Shown here: positions 26,301 through 38,476 of the stretch, one piece after another
How positions within the stretch are numbered: the first letter of the stretch is position 1
Layout of the letters: each line of letters begins with the position of its first letter
NCBI GenBank assembly: GCA_013397795.1
Contig: VZTJ01000523.1
Span: 1,052,303 to 1,116,302, forward strand
Reading direction: 5' to 3'
Origin: Orthonyx spaldingii
Lineage: Eukaryota > Chordata > Aves > Passeriformes > Orthonychidae
DNA: 64,000 bases
Translations under genes and position numbers: made by a program
Notes under the pieces: generated by a model
What the model was told of the DNA's origin: nothing
What the model saw: only the letters and a program-made list of their open reading frames with translations
Database searches by the model: none

Positions 26301-27308
26301 TTCAGTCTGGGCAACACAGCCCTGTGTCACAGCCACGCTGGAAACCAGCAGATGAATCAAAGTAGCTTTAAAAAAAGGATGAGGAATTTGAAGGAAAAAA
26401 AGTTAAAATAGAAGTCAGGGCATGAGCAAGCTGGAAGGGGAGGCTGTTCCCTGGTAGCAGGGACTGAGCAAAGGGCAGACAAGACCCAGAGCAGTCAGTG
26501 AAGGGTTAATGTTCAGTGGCTCTGCTCAGCCCTGGATAGACACGTTCCCGCTAATTTCCAGCCTTCCTCTATAACACTTAGCTTAGAACTCAGCAGAAAC
26601 CGGGTTTTTTCAGTGTCTGAGTAGACATTTGGCAACTTGTGAAGTGTCAGATGAGTAGTGGTGAATTTGAGAACTGGGGTGAACGTTTGTGTCAGGGAAG
26701 GAAAAAATCTTCACAGCAGAAAGCACTCTCTAACCTGAGACTGGAGGCACCTGAAATAAAGTAACTTTAGTCTGTTCCAATTACACTAAAAGCCAAATCC
26801 TGCCCTGCTGACACTTTGCAGACTTTAGAACTGTTGAAATCTGGCTCAAGGGACTGGCTGCACACTTGAGACTTAATCAGTATAAACTGCAGATGGTAAA
26901 GGTTTAAATTGTGGCCTAAATATAATTTACCATGAGAGATTATGGCTGGAAAGTCCTATTTTGGACTCCTGGCTGAAAGAGCCAGCAAGGCAGAGAGAGC
27001 ATCTGTGGGATTCAGAAAAGCAGGAGTTCCTGCTGGGGTGTCCTGTCCAACACAAAGGCTTTGAAAGTCAAGGCAGTGAGGGCCCTCCTGCCTTGATTCC
27101 TGGGGTGCAGTCCCAAAGAAATGCACAGCTCCAAGTGTTCAGCCTTCCTGATTTTTTCTAACCCCACTGGGACACAGTCCCTTCCCTACAGATTCTCATC
27201 TACATGATAAAACACTTCATAAATCTAAAACATAATTCACCGGAGTATTTTTAGGCAATTTTAGATTTATCCACTCTCCTACTAATTCCATTTAATCTAT
27301 TAATTCAC
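17392..27308. other. Gene-poor DNA, middle part
   Basis: This is AT-rich sequence containing the CR1 fragment at 18663-18905, poly(T) tracts (19797-19807, 21359-21372) and no gene that I can support. Confidence 0.6.
18663..18905 (-). mobile_element. Diverged CR1 LINE fragment
   Basis: The plus strand shows GTCACAGAATTATATTAATG, then GTTGGATAAGACCCCAAAAC, TCATCGAGTCTGACTGTTAA and CCCAGCACTGCCACATTCAG. This order matches the CR1 3' region read in reverse. Past about 18810 the match decays, so the right boundary is approximate. It is clearly older than the copy at 62524. Confidence 0.75.
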
Positions 27309-27581
27309 CTGCCATGAATTGCTCACAGCTTTCTGGGCTGGGTGGGTTTTTTCCCGCTCATCTGCGAAGCGTTCGATGCTGACAGTGACGGAAACCTCAC
27401 AGGAAGCATTGACAAGGTCTGAAAAATAATTCTGGAGCCCTTGTGTTGCTAAGGAAGTTTCATCAGTAGAACCAACGATTTGAGATTGTTTTCTCAGCAG
27501 TGCATGAGATAAATGAGAACTATTTCCAGATTCAGTAATTTTGAAATCTGAAGGAACGATCTTATCAGTTTGCTGGCCACC
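27309..27581 (-). other. Exon-like open frame, unidentified
   Basis: I do not recognise a product. On the minus strand a 91-codon frame runs between an acceptor-like site (TGCATTCCGTTCAG|GGT, with CTTTTTTG upstream) and a donor-like site (TGGCAG|GTGAAT), 273 nt, phase 0 to 0. The peptide is hydrophilic and varied: it begins GGQQTDKIVPSDFKITESG and ends VSIERFADEREKTHPAQK plus AVSNSWQ, with no low-complexity tracts. It keeps seven CpG dinucleotides in an AT-rich, CpG-poor neighbourhood. Frames of about 90 codons occur by chance in 64 kb, and no partner exons were found. It could be an exon of an unrecognised minus-strand gene downstream of DACH2, a pseudoexon, or chance. Confidence 0.2.
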
Positions 27582-29525
27582 CTGAACGGAATGCATCAAA
27601 AAAGATTAATAGGGAACAAGGATACCTGTTTTCTTTCAGAGCAAAAAAGCCCAGCAAAAATATCCCGTGGAGCTGTTTTTACCTACTTCATTTTGCATTC
27701 AATATAAAATCTCTACGTTTTGTTCACTAGCTGTTCATTCTACACTGCTAGATAAGCAAATTGGTAAATAAAAATAGGTGAAATTTACTAAATTAGAAAA
27801 GACGACTCTCTATGAGGTCTGATCTGCTGGAATATTTAATGTGTGCTTGGGTATATTCCAAAATTCTCCCAGTGGATAAAGAAATCTCTCAGGAAAACTT
27901 TGTGTACACAGTTTTAACTTAAGATGCATCTGTATTGAAAACAGAAGGAAATTCTCTTTTCCACCAGCAGCAAAATTTGACAGTTTTGAAATTCACCATC
28001 CCTAAATGTATGACAAAAAATGTTAAGACTAATAAGGACAAATAATGTGAATGCAAAAGTCGATGTCTAAATCCAAACAAACAGCAACTTTTGTTTGTTG
28101 AGTCTCTTCCCTACGCACAGCAAGCCCTGGTTATTTGGTTATTTTGTTAAATATGAAGAATTCCCCTTCCACAGGAGCAGGACTGGGCCCATGGAGCCAT
28201 AGTGGCAGGTGAAATATTCCTGTAGCTCCAGCATTCTTGAACCATCCGAGGGGAATACACGACACAAATCTGTGTAGCTCCATTTAACGTGTCTGGTTAA
28301 ACAAGCACAAACGCTCCTGTGCAGTGCATTGGCAGCATGCAGATATTTGTGTCACAGTATCCCACACAGGATATATTTGGAAGGTAATTGGAGGGTATGA
28401 AACCTTTGAAAGGGATCATTAGAATATGTAGAATATTTCTGAAACAAAAAAAAAAATAAATCTGCTTTTTCTAAAAGTTAGTTTAACTAAGCTACTTCCA
28501 AACAAAAGCATATTCTGGTAATGATCGTTGTTGAGTAATGAAAATGGTTTTTCAGTTAAGAATCTATTACTTTTATTAGAATTATAATCCTTAATTTTGA
28601 CTTCAAATCTTGTGTGTCCGATACTCTGAGTCATAATCATTTTAACAGTAATTAATCTGGTGTTAATTCAGCATTGAGCCGTTTTCAAAGTGCATTTGAC
28701 CGAGTTCCAAATAAAACCTCTCCAGGTTTACAGTGTTCTGGTTTTACCACGTGGATTTGATTTGGGAGATTTCTGGTGATCTCTTTGGCCAATAAAAACA
28801 GACCACGTCTATTTTGGGACTCCAGGTTTCTAATTCTCAGACAGTGCCTGGAATCACTGAATATCTTTCCCAAGTCTGAGCTTCAAGGCCCTGCAGACTC
28901 TGCCCAGCTGGTGTCAGTCAGCAGAACTTCCCTGCTCCCTGCTAAGCTGGCCTCTTATGCTTTTAGGCAATTCCCTTTTCTGATGCTTTGATTTTCCTTC
29001 GCCTTTTCTCACCTCTCTGGAGCAGTTTCAGACTATCAATCCGTGAAGGCCTGAGTTATTTTGGGGGACAGTTCATTTGTAACTGCCTTTTTTTTGGTTT
29101 GTTTTTCTCCTGGGGCAATACGATGTAGGTTCGAAGTGTTGGTTTGCTTTCATACAGAGCAGTTAATCTGATCAAAGTGCTCCGAATGTGCTCTATGCAA
29201 ACAAATTCCTATAAATCTCAAAGCTGGACTTAATCTGTGCCCTCCTTCAGCTTTTTTTTTCTACTCCTGTAGTGAAGGTGTGTTTTTCTCATAAGCATTT
29301 CTGTCTTGAGCTGCCTAATTCTGTTCTTAAATATGTATTTTACTTCATGTAAACAAATTCTCACATATAAACTAGTCCACAGAAGCCTAAATAGGAGGGT
29401 TCTGATAATTAAGATGACAGTAGATGGCTGTTTCCTCCCTTTGATTGCAAAAGAAACGGCCAGCTCTTGGCCAACACGTCCCTGTGGCTCCTTCCCACGC
29501 AGGGGCTGTGTGGGTGTGAGTGTGT

Positions 29526-29529
<4 letters not shown>

Positions 29530-29559
<30 letters not shown>
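29530..29559. repeat. (TG)15 microsatellite
   Basis: An uninterrupted GT/TG run of 30 bp, preceded by an interrupted GT-rich lead-in from about 29509. It is the longest dinucleotide array in the window and probably polymorphic. It encodes the Thr-His run seen in a spurious minus-strand frame. Confidence 0.97.
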
Positions 29560-29561
<2 letters not shown>

Positions 29562-29662
29562 TTTGGAACCAGTCACGTTCCTCAGGCACTCAGAGCACAT
29601 CCTGTTATGAGGAAACAGCCACTCAATTGTGTCTTGGTGCAACAATGCACAATTCTGGAAGA

Positions 29663-29702
29663 GTTTCAGTGGTAGCCACCGAGTTTCAATGATAGCCGCC
29701 GA
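29663..29702. repeat. 20-bp tandem duplication
   Basis: GTTTCAGTGGTAGCCACCGA (29663-29682) is followed by GTTTCAATGATAGCCGCCGA (29683-29702), 17 of 20 bases identical. Confidence 0.85.
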
Positions 29703-29828
29703 TGGATTATCAGGCAATGCTTTCCCAAAGGCATCACAGCCTGACCATGGGATTTGAAGGTTTTGATAAAAATGGAGAAATCTGCCCATTTTATTACACT
29801 CATAAGAATCTTCCTTTTCCTCTCCAAT

Positions 29829-30012
29829 CACTGAATCCCAGGATAGTTTGGGTTGGAAGGAACTTAAAGCCCATCCAGTCCCAGCCCCTGCCATAGGACA
29901 TCTTCCACTGTCCCAGGGTGTTCCAAGCCCCATCCAACCTGACCTTGGACACTTCCAGGGATCCAGAGGCAGCCACAGCTTCTCTGGGCAACTGTGCCAC
30001 GGCCTCACCAAA
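29829..30012 (-). mobile_element. CR1 LINE fragment
   Basis: The plus strand has CTGAATCCCAGGATAGTTTG, GGTTGGAAGGAACTTAAAGC, CCATCCAGTCCCAGCCCCTG, then CCATCCAACCTGACCTTGGA and CTTCTCTGGGCAACTGTGCC. This is the standard order of the avian CR1 3' end in reverse orientation, without large internal gaps. The 5' part is missing after the CCTCACCA block. Confidence 0.88.
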
Positions 30013-33000
30013 AATAAGCTTAACTTTAAGTGAAGTTTAAGTGCTCTGGTCCAAGGCTGTGGCACCCCTTTCTTTTCTGTGTGTGCAGCTTTGGTCGATG
30101 GGGTTCATCTTGGGGCACAGATACATTTCTAACCATCCTCTTTTATTTCTCTTCCCAATCCTATATCCAATCTTTCCCTCGGCCTGTTTAGGGGGAGGGT
30201 GGGGGTGGTGTGCCACCAGGTTCCTTTTTTTGTCAGGTATTGTTATATAAAGAAAAATTAATGTAAGGTAAAAAGTAGATGCCTTTAAAAAGATACCAAT
30301 AAATCATTCAAAGTCTGTCAGTTTTCTGCACAGGCTGCTAGAAGAATAGATTTAATGGATCTACATACAACAGAGATTTTCTATATTGCTTCAGTTTTCT
30401 TATCTGGCAGAGCTTTGCATCATTTGGAACCAGCCCTGTGTCGTGGGCAGACTCTGCTGATTTCTCTCAAGGAGTGCTTTGGTTGTGGGGGAGTCCATGT
30501 ATAACTTCTCTATAAGTGTTTCTTGATGTATATTTTGAGGCACAAAGCCTAAGAATACAGCACAGAATGTGACAATGCAGAATATAGAAAGAAGCTGTTG
30601 ATTACCATTTGCATTTTTAGACTCCTCATTTCAGGAGGATGCAAAAGCAAACTTCAGCAGTCAGATCCAACTGTATTATTCCTCATGACAGTATAAAACA
30701 GTGAGACAATTTCAGAAACTAGATTAAGAATCATAGTTTTTCTTGCTGCATAAAATTGCTGAAATTGTATAGAAATCTGTATTGTGGATCATAAGTTAAT
30801 GTAAAAACTCCAAGCTATTTTTTTTTTTACTTTGTCTGTTTAAGCTACTGGGCAAGTTGTTGCATGAATAAATTTATTTTCTTCCTCTGAAACTGTATAA
30901 TATTAAATGCTGTGTTGTTGGCATAAAATATAAGTTGATCAGACAGACAAAGATTATTATTCTGACAACTGTATACACAAGGGTATCGTTGTACATTGAA
31001 TTTCAGTGTGTGATACGGTATAAATCTTCATGAGAGACTCAGCTTTTATTGGCTGCACAGAAGGTGCTTTTCCTTATTAAATACAGGAGATGCTCCCAGG
31101 GGGATTTTTTAAAAATATCTTTATCCATTTTTTTCCCAGGCAGCCTCTGTGCCCCGGGAGGCTGCAGGATCCGGCGGGGTGAGCAGTTCTTGCTGGAACG
31201 CTGGGATGGAGACACAGCCGTGCTTCAGCTCTGGAGCACCTGGAATGTTTTGCCTCGGCAGAACCCACACAAGCCTCACCTCTCCCACTCCGTGAGCAGA
31301 TGTGTGTGCTCTGTGTGGAGCCTGTAGGACACAAAAATTCACCTTAATTCAGTGAAATTTTACCAGAGAAACGCTAAAATAACTCTGGATCTGCACTGCT
31401 CTCATTCCTGGCTGTCACTGACTGTCACCACCCTCTCCTCACACCTGCTGAGGATTTCTGGGGACACCCAGAGACCCTCTTTCACTTCTGCACAAAGTGA
31501 AGGGCCAAGGGCACAGAGTGAGAGACCCTCTTGTGGAATTCAAACTGCATCGATCATTTTCCTGGCCAGGGCAGGGATATCAGCTTTTATTGGCCGTGAG
31601 GAATTAGGAGATTTCATCAACTGTCCATCCAGAGGGTTACCCCACCCTCTGAATGATGAAGAGATTGTTGAATTTTATGGTCTCTCTCTTCCTCCAGGTT
31701 TATTAGGCAGTTAATGGCATTGCTCAGCTGGGAGGGCTGCGGGCACAGGGGTGTAACTGCATTTGGAGCTGCTGAAATGCCAGTTCTCCACAGATTCATA
31801 TATTGCATTCAACAAGTCACTTGAATCTCTATTTGACATCCCTTTCCCTGTCTGTGAATGAGAATCAGGTGGATCTTTCCTGTGAGGGTCTTTGTGTCCC
31901 CACACCCACCCTATATACGGATTTATTCATGGCTCTATCCCACAGAATGGGTGAGCTTTGGGGGATGAAGGCAGAGCTCAGATCTTGCTATGAAAAGTTG
32001 TCAATTGTGATATTTCAGACCCTTTCAGAGCCCATAAGAAAACTTGGCATTACTAATTTATTTTTTCTTACCATTTATAGCATCAAAGTGTTGCCAGCTG
32101 GCCAAAATTATCTCTTCTCATCCTGGTACTTTCTGTTATGACTTTATGGTTCAATGCACTTCAAATCTTAGACTACACCAGCACTTTTTATACCAGTACC
32201 AACAATAAAATCTATATGCATCACCTTTATAGCATAAGTAAGGCCTATGAAATGTTGTCTCTCTGCTGCTGATTTGTGTATTATTATGTTGAGAGAGAGT
32301 AACAGCTGTAAGGACAAAATAACATTTATTTCACCACCCACAGGAACATGAAATTGCACATATTGTTTTTAAAATTAGCTATCACATGTAAAGTTCCATT
32401 GTATACAGCTGAATAATAAAAGTAAGTGCATTTTTAGGTGCTCTTCAAATGAGGTCACAGTGCTTATGAAGCTCTCAGTATTTTTTCTGATTTTATGAGA
32501 TTCCAGGGGCAAGGATGAGATTTGTGCCACACGGGTACACGTGGCCAATTTAAAACTGCCCTAAATATAACTTGGAGGGCTAATCACATTTACAGTCCAC
32601 AAAATGTGTATGAATCCATACTGATGTGAGAAAAACACGTCCAGTGAGGAAATAATAAACTATCAGTCTATTAAAGTGAATATGTTTTATTCACTGCTAA
32701 TCTTGATTATGGCTCAGTCTTAACTCTCATGTACACCACAGGAAAGATACATTGTGGTTTCCACAGCCTTATTTTGCACTCTTTTCTCCAGTTAGAAGTG
32801 GGTAAATATTTTTTAAAAGGAGACTTATTTAGGAGTGGCCCAAGACAGCACAGCCTGCTCTGGGTCTCCATCCTCTGCCTGGTTGTTCCAAACCCCACAA
32901 GGAGGGTTCAGGGCTCACATTTCCTGTAAATTCTGCACCCCATGGCAAGGACAGCACAAGTCACGAGGAACAAGGGGGAACAATTCTTTTGCAAACACTG

Positions 33001-33682
33001 ATCCAACTGGAACACTTCAAAAATTTGATCCAGGAGGAGAAATGATCACTGAGGCTGCTCTCCTTCAGGGTGTGTGGAACTCAGAGCAACAGCTCTTGAG
33101 TTGTTAGCTGGGTAGTTTAGCATTTATCTTCCAAAGTCAGTGCCAAAGACATACAGGCAGAATAAAGAATAACACTACATTGATAAATATGCATAATTTC
33201 CCCCTGCCTTCCACAAGAATTGGAAATGGAAAGGCATAATTGGACTCTTAGTAAATATAATAGACCAGAATTTATTTTGGGGTGGGTTTATCTTTTTTTT
33301 CCCAGATTGAATCTTCGTAACATCAGATTTCAACCTGCAGTGAGTGACTTTCAGGTCTGATTTACAAATCCTTCAGATGGAGAATATCGTGTGGAAACAA
33401 AATAAATGCTTCCTTGGCCGTGGTTTTTCACTTATGAGAATTTATCTGACTGGGGGGAAAAACCAGAAGAGACTCTGAGCTGTGCCTGCTAAAGGGATGA
33501 GTTTGTCACCTTGTGAACTTGGGATCTCCACTGGTGGGATGGGGAGTCCTCAGAGGTCTCCTGTCTCTCCCATTCCTCTCCTGTCCCCTGTCCCACCACA
33601 AAGATTGTGGCTTTTGGCTGATTCTCACAGCTGATCTACAGCCTGGGGTGGGACTGAGAAAGGAAAGGACACTGAATGCAGC

Positions 33683-33738
33683 CACTGAGTGCAGCAATCC
33701 CATCTCCAGTCACCGAGTGCAGCAATGCCATCTCCAAG
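33683..33738. repeat. 28-bp tandem duplication
   Basis: Two copies of a unit starting CACTGAGTGCAGCAATCCCA / CACCGAGTGCAGCAATGCCA at 33683 and 33711, continuing CATCTCCAAG-like; only a few differences. Confidence 0.85.
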
Positions 33739-36158
33739 CTACATTTCAAGTGGCAAAGGAATTCACAATAAAATGCTACTTTCCGTTTATAATTCAGTGC
33801 TCCCATTTTTCTCTCGGGGGCAGAAGGTCTGAGATGCAAACTGGATCTGCATTATTGTTTTTGTCTCTGAGGGAGAGTCTTTACGGAGCACTCAGCTCTG
33901 ACAGAGGCATGGTGAGAGCTGGCAGGTCTGGACAGGGAAGTTTCCTGCCTGTCTCCCACCATACACTTCATCATGGTGATGTGCCTTTATTTCACCCTTT
34001 TGACTATAAAAGAACATTCAAACCACAACTGAGAATGCCTTAAAATCTTTTCAGCTCACAGTGCATTGTGTGACAACCTACAGTTAAACAAGAGCAATTG
34101 CTAAACACTTTTGCTAATTAGGAGATGTTTTGCCAAATACATTATCTATTTTTTAAATGTTTATTTTCCAAAAGCAAGTAAGAAATGGCCATAAGAACTT
34201 CTGGCCACTGTTCAGGAAGACTTAATGGAATGACCTGTGGTGGTTGCACTGAAATAAAATATAAAAAAAAAGAGAGCAGAAGGTAAGAATGGCCATACTG
34301 TGTTGAACAAAAAGGTGTCAAGTCCAGATCTTCCACAAGAATATTCCAAGGCATATTCAAGTGCCACCAAGGCCATGTAATTCTGTGCCTACAACTCCAT
34401 AAGGATGCCTATGAGGATGTCACAAGCCAAAGGTTGTATCTGTGTGTTTAATCACCCCAGACAGCTTAATCTTGATTTATTTAGCTGTTCCTCATGCAGC
34501 TTAGGCTGTACAGCCCCAAAAGCTTAAAATTAAAAATACATTTTTCTAATGTTAAATGATACTTGATTTGCAGTCCTTAATTTGTCCTTGTAGATTAACA
34601 TAATGTTTCGTTACCAAGCCAGACACCACTGTAGAGTTACAAATATTTTATGGCAATTTCAATTGCATGTTTGTTTCATTCCCTGGCAATAAAATCCCCA
34701 AATACATTATTCCCATGCTTTTGCCTTCAATTCCATTTCACACACGGTCACTGGTGTAGTTGCAGAAGTCTTTGAGCAGGAGGTGGGAACGAAGGACCTC
34801 CTGAGACCTCATCACCCTGAATTATTCCATCAGTCAATATAATCTAGAGGCAACAATTTCCTCCAGTGCCAAGCAGAATTACAAACACACAAAGCTGTTT
34901 TTAACAGGCATGCAAAAGCTACCACAGATTTTGTGTGCAAAAAGAACTTGTGGATTTTCACATGAGCATCCCTGTGCATGGAAGCAGCTCTCGAGCACAG
35001 CAAGCAGGACACGGAGCATTTCTGTGCTCCATTTAATCCCCCAGCCAGCTGGCCAGCAGCAGCAGCAGGCTGGTGGCCAAGCAGTGTTTGTGGTTTAGTT
35101 TCCTCCCCCCAGAAGCACATCAGGCTGCTTGTTCTCCTTTCCTACCTGGTGGAACGTGCTGGCGTTATTTGTGAAAGGAGTAAGTGGTACAGGACAGTTA
35201 CAGGTTTTATGTAAGAGGCTGAACATCTGCAGGCAAAATAAAGAATTTTATTTGTCTCCCTCTGGCCTTGTATAGTTCAAACAGACAACCGGGCCAGGAT
35301 TTTAGTATTACCAAGTACATGGCAAAAAAAGGCCCTAAATCACACAACACGTGGGAAGGAGCACGGACAGATCACGCCACACCCGACTGAGCAAGCAAAG
35401 CAAGACCCTTGGGCTGGAGGGAAGAGCTGGGAGCAGAGGTCTGGAGAAGGTGGTGAAGGAAGAAAGAGGAGGAAAGTTCTGGGAGTTGTGTCAGGGGTGG
35501 GGAACAAGGTGGCTGCGAGGATGCTCCAGTGACCACTCTGGAACAGCTCAAACCAGCAGCAGCTGGCCAGGAACACCCCGATATTCCTGGTGGTGACAAG
35601 AGCATGGGATGGTGACTTTGTTCAGCCTGAAGATGATTTGGGGCACAGAGGGTGCAGAGCACACTTGGGTTTTCTGCCCTGACACAGGGAATTCTCTCAG
35701 AGCAGTGCCAGGAGCTCTGGGACCTGTTATGGAGAAAACTGCATGGAAAATGCCAGGGCAGGCTCTGCAGAGTTTGGGGAGAAAAACCCTGACCCCCTCT
35801 CTGCTCCCAGAATGAAGAAAAGCAGCCTTAAAAGCAAAGGATCTTCTACGGTGCTTCCAAATACCCAAGAGCAGTTTATCACTGGATTAGAATTTATAAG
35901 AAATAAGTAGCAAATGGTGCAAATTAGTGGCCTATTTATGAGTGAAAATAATCTTTTACAAAAAAGCCCTCAAACTTGCAGCATTGGCATCACCAAAGAT
36001 CAAGCACCAATGTATTTGTATATTCAGGAAAATGACTCCTGCAGGAAGTCTTCCCAAAATTACTTCTGGCTCTGTGTAATTCAGGGAGATAGATGCATAT
36101 GCCCATGAATTGTTTAACTGTAGAAATGTCTTTTATTCCTGTATAGCAGATGCACAAA

Positions 36159-36176
36159 GGGAATGGGAATGGGAAT
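36159..36176. repeat. Short (GGGAAT)3 repeat
   Basis: Three perfect copies of the hexamer GGGAAT. It is not the vertebrate telomere hexamer. Confidence 0.85.
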
Positions 36177-38460
36177 GTTTTATTCTCTGGGCTTTTAAAT
36201 AATAAATAAATGCTGACATTCTCAGTTGAGACATCTTGATTTTTGCGTACTGTGTAGTACTGAAGTATACAAATATTTTTTTAGAAAGAATTATTTTTTC
36301 CCTTTTTAAAAAGAATATGAAACCTCAAGAATATGATAAAACATCACAGTTGGTTTCTAAACGCTTTGCATCTTAATATGGTTGAAGTTAAGGCAGTAAG
36401 TAATTTCTGAGTTTTTCCCTTGAGCTGCGTAGTTCTTTTCATATGTAATTATTCTCTGAGTGCATTAGATAATGCTATGGTTCCCACAGCTGTATACACA
36501 TCTATAAATCATTAATGAGGCAGTTAACTGAAACAAAACTATAAAAGATTTGCATTACCCGGCAGAACCCAGCCTTAATTGACTTCCAGTTATTTACAAT
36601 TAATTTTTCCATTTGGAATAATGATTGCAAGCAACTTAGGGTTTTTTATTACTGAGGAATTAGATGCTGACTATTCATCAAAAGTTTTTACAGAGGGACT
36701 GTGTCAGTGGACAGTAAGGAGCTGGAGGTAATCTGATTTTTACAGGCACATGCACTCCCCCACACTGGCAGAGGGGATGGGGTGGGAGGGGGCACGTGCA
36801 GTAAAATGCAGACAGGAGCCAGCACAAACTTTTTTTTTCCTTTTTATCACATACCTAAGTTTAACAACAATTCATTTTCTTTCTTTATAGCAGCCAGCTG
36901 AAAGACAATAGGATGAACAGAGCTGGCTGCAGTTCTACATAGAACAAACTGCATGAATGAAGAGTGAGTAAATATTTATTTCTATCTTACAAGACTGTAA
37001 GATAGACACTGGGGAATAAACGATGCAGAGGCTGTCGAGTAAATATTATTCCATTAAGCTATTTAAAAATTACTTTTATAGAGACACAGAGCACAGAGTA
37101 AATCCTCATTAAGTTGTCATTGTTTGAGCAAGGCCCAGGATCGGGGCTGTGTGTCAGAGCCTGGACACACACATGGAAAAGATCTGCTCTCTGTGCCTTG
37201 CAAGCTGAACTCTCCCTGACATTGATGGGCTGGGGATGTGTTCATCAGGAAGGGATGTCACGTTCAAATCCCTAATACAACTTAGGCAAAAACCACCGAG
37301 CCCATTTGCAGAGCTGATGTTATCTCTGTTACCCCTCAGCCCTCCCTGTCCAGAACGCCTGAGCAGAGCAAGCTCAGCAGTGGAGATTCCTGTTTGTGAA
37401 CCACGGTGAGAAAAGGAGTTCAGTCTCAGCTACTGGGGTGCACTAAACTGGAACTGCTGTCCTTGGAAATCAACCCTTCCCTAAGAACGAGCAAATGATC
37501 CTTTAGTGGTTTCCCCTCGCTACTTTATCAGGTACAAAACACATACAATAAACATTTGGGTTGTTTTCTGTTCTCCTCCTCAGCTACAGCTGCCATGCTG
37601 AGGAAGTTAAACGACCTGCTTTATTTTCTTGTTTAAAATAAATAATTTTGTTGTCCCTTGACCAACATTTAAGGCTCTCCACTGGTGCCAGCTGGTTGGG
37701 GTGCTCTGAGCCAGGGACTGCAGGTGAAAGCAGCCCTGTGAACACAGGGAGGGCAGTGGCAATGGGCACGGGGAGCTCTGATTTCTGTCTGTGCTGTAGC
37801 CCAAGACAGGCACTGCTAACCGTGGGGGAGTTTAATTCCGAGTGGTGGCACAGCACTGCTCTCTGCCTTATCAATAGGTGCCAGCGAAAGGCCACTGGAA
37901 TTGATCTGGGAAATGACAACCCAGCACTGGTAACCTTGAAAATGCTGCAATCTCCTGCTGGAGTCATTTTTCCCAGGTTCTGTTCTGCTGGGCTGTGTTG
38001 CAAAGTGCAATGTAAAGTAACGTGACAGCCCAGCCGTGGGTCATTCAGCCTGTCAGTAATTCCAGGCTTGGCAAATTGGTCCTGCCTCCTCACCAGTCCA
38101 TGAACTTCACAGATACTTAACTTACTCATGCTACACTGGCTCCTGCATTAGTTTAGCTGGAAAAGCCACTTCCATGTGTGAAGTCTGAGAGGCTTTTCCT
38201 TTGGAAAATGGGCTGGTATCAGAGAAGCAAACAATATTATTACTTTCATTAAAATATCACAGCCTGTCAACACACAACATTGGCAATTGCATTTCAAATG
38301 ACTGTGTCTTGACAAATTGTACAGTGCAGTTCAGACAGTGGTTTTGCTGTGTCCATGATCCTTCTGACTGGGCTTGTTGTCCTGGAATGGGAAAAGCTCC
38401 ACTTGTAAACTCAGAACTGCAGTAACTCTTTATGCACAGAGGTGATATTGCTGACATTGA

Positions 38461-38476
38461 TTTTTTTTTTTTTTTT
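38461..38476. repeat. Poly(T) tract
   Basis: A run of 16 T in downstream intergenic DNA, with no recognisable element attached. Confidence 0.9.

Noticed and set aside
29409..30065. Minus-strand 218-codon frame with a Thr-His run
   Set aside because: It spans the CR1 fragment, the 20-bp duplication and the TG microsatellite. There is no domain.
33513..34043. Plus-strand 176-codon frame
   Set aside because: It includes the 28-bp tandem duplication; no family signal.
37584..38129. Minus-strand 181-codon frame
   Set aside because: Overlaps several other open frames on both strands and has no recognisable domain.
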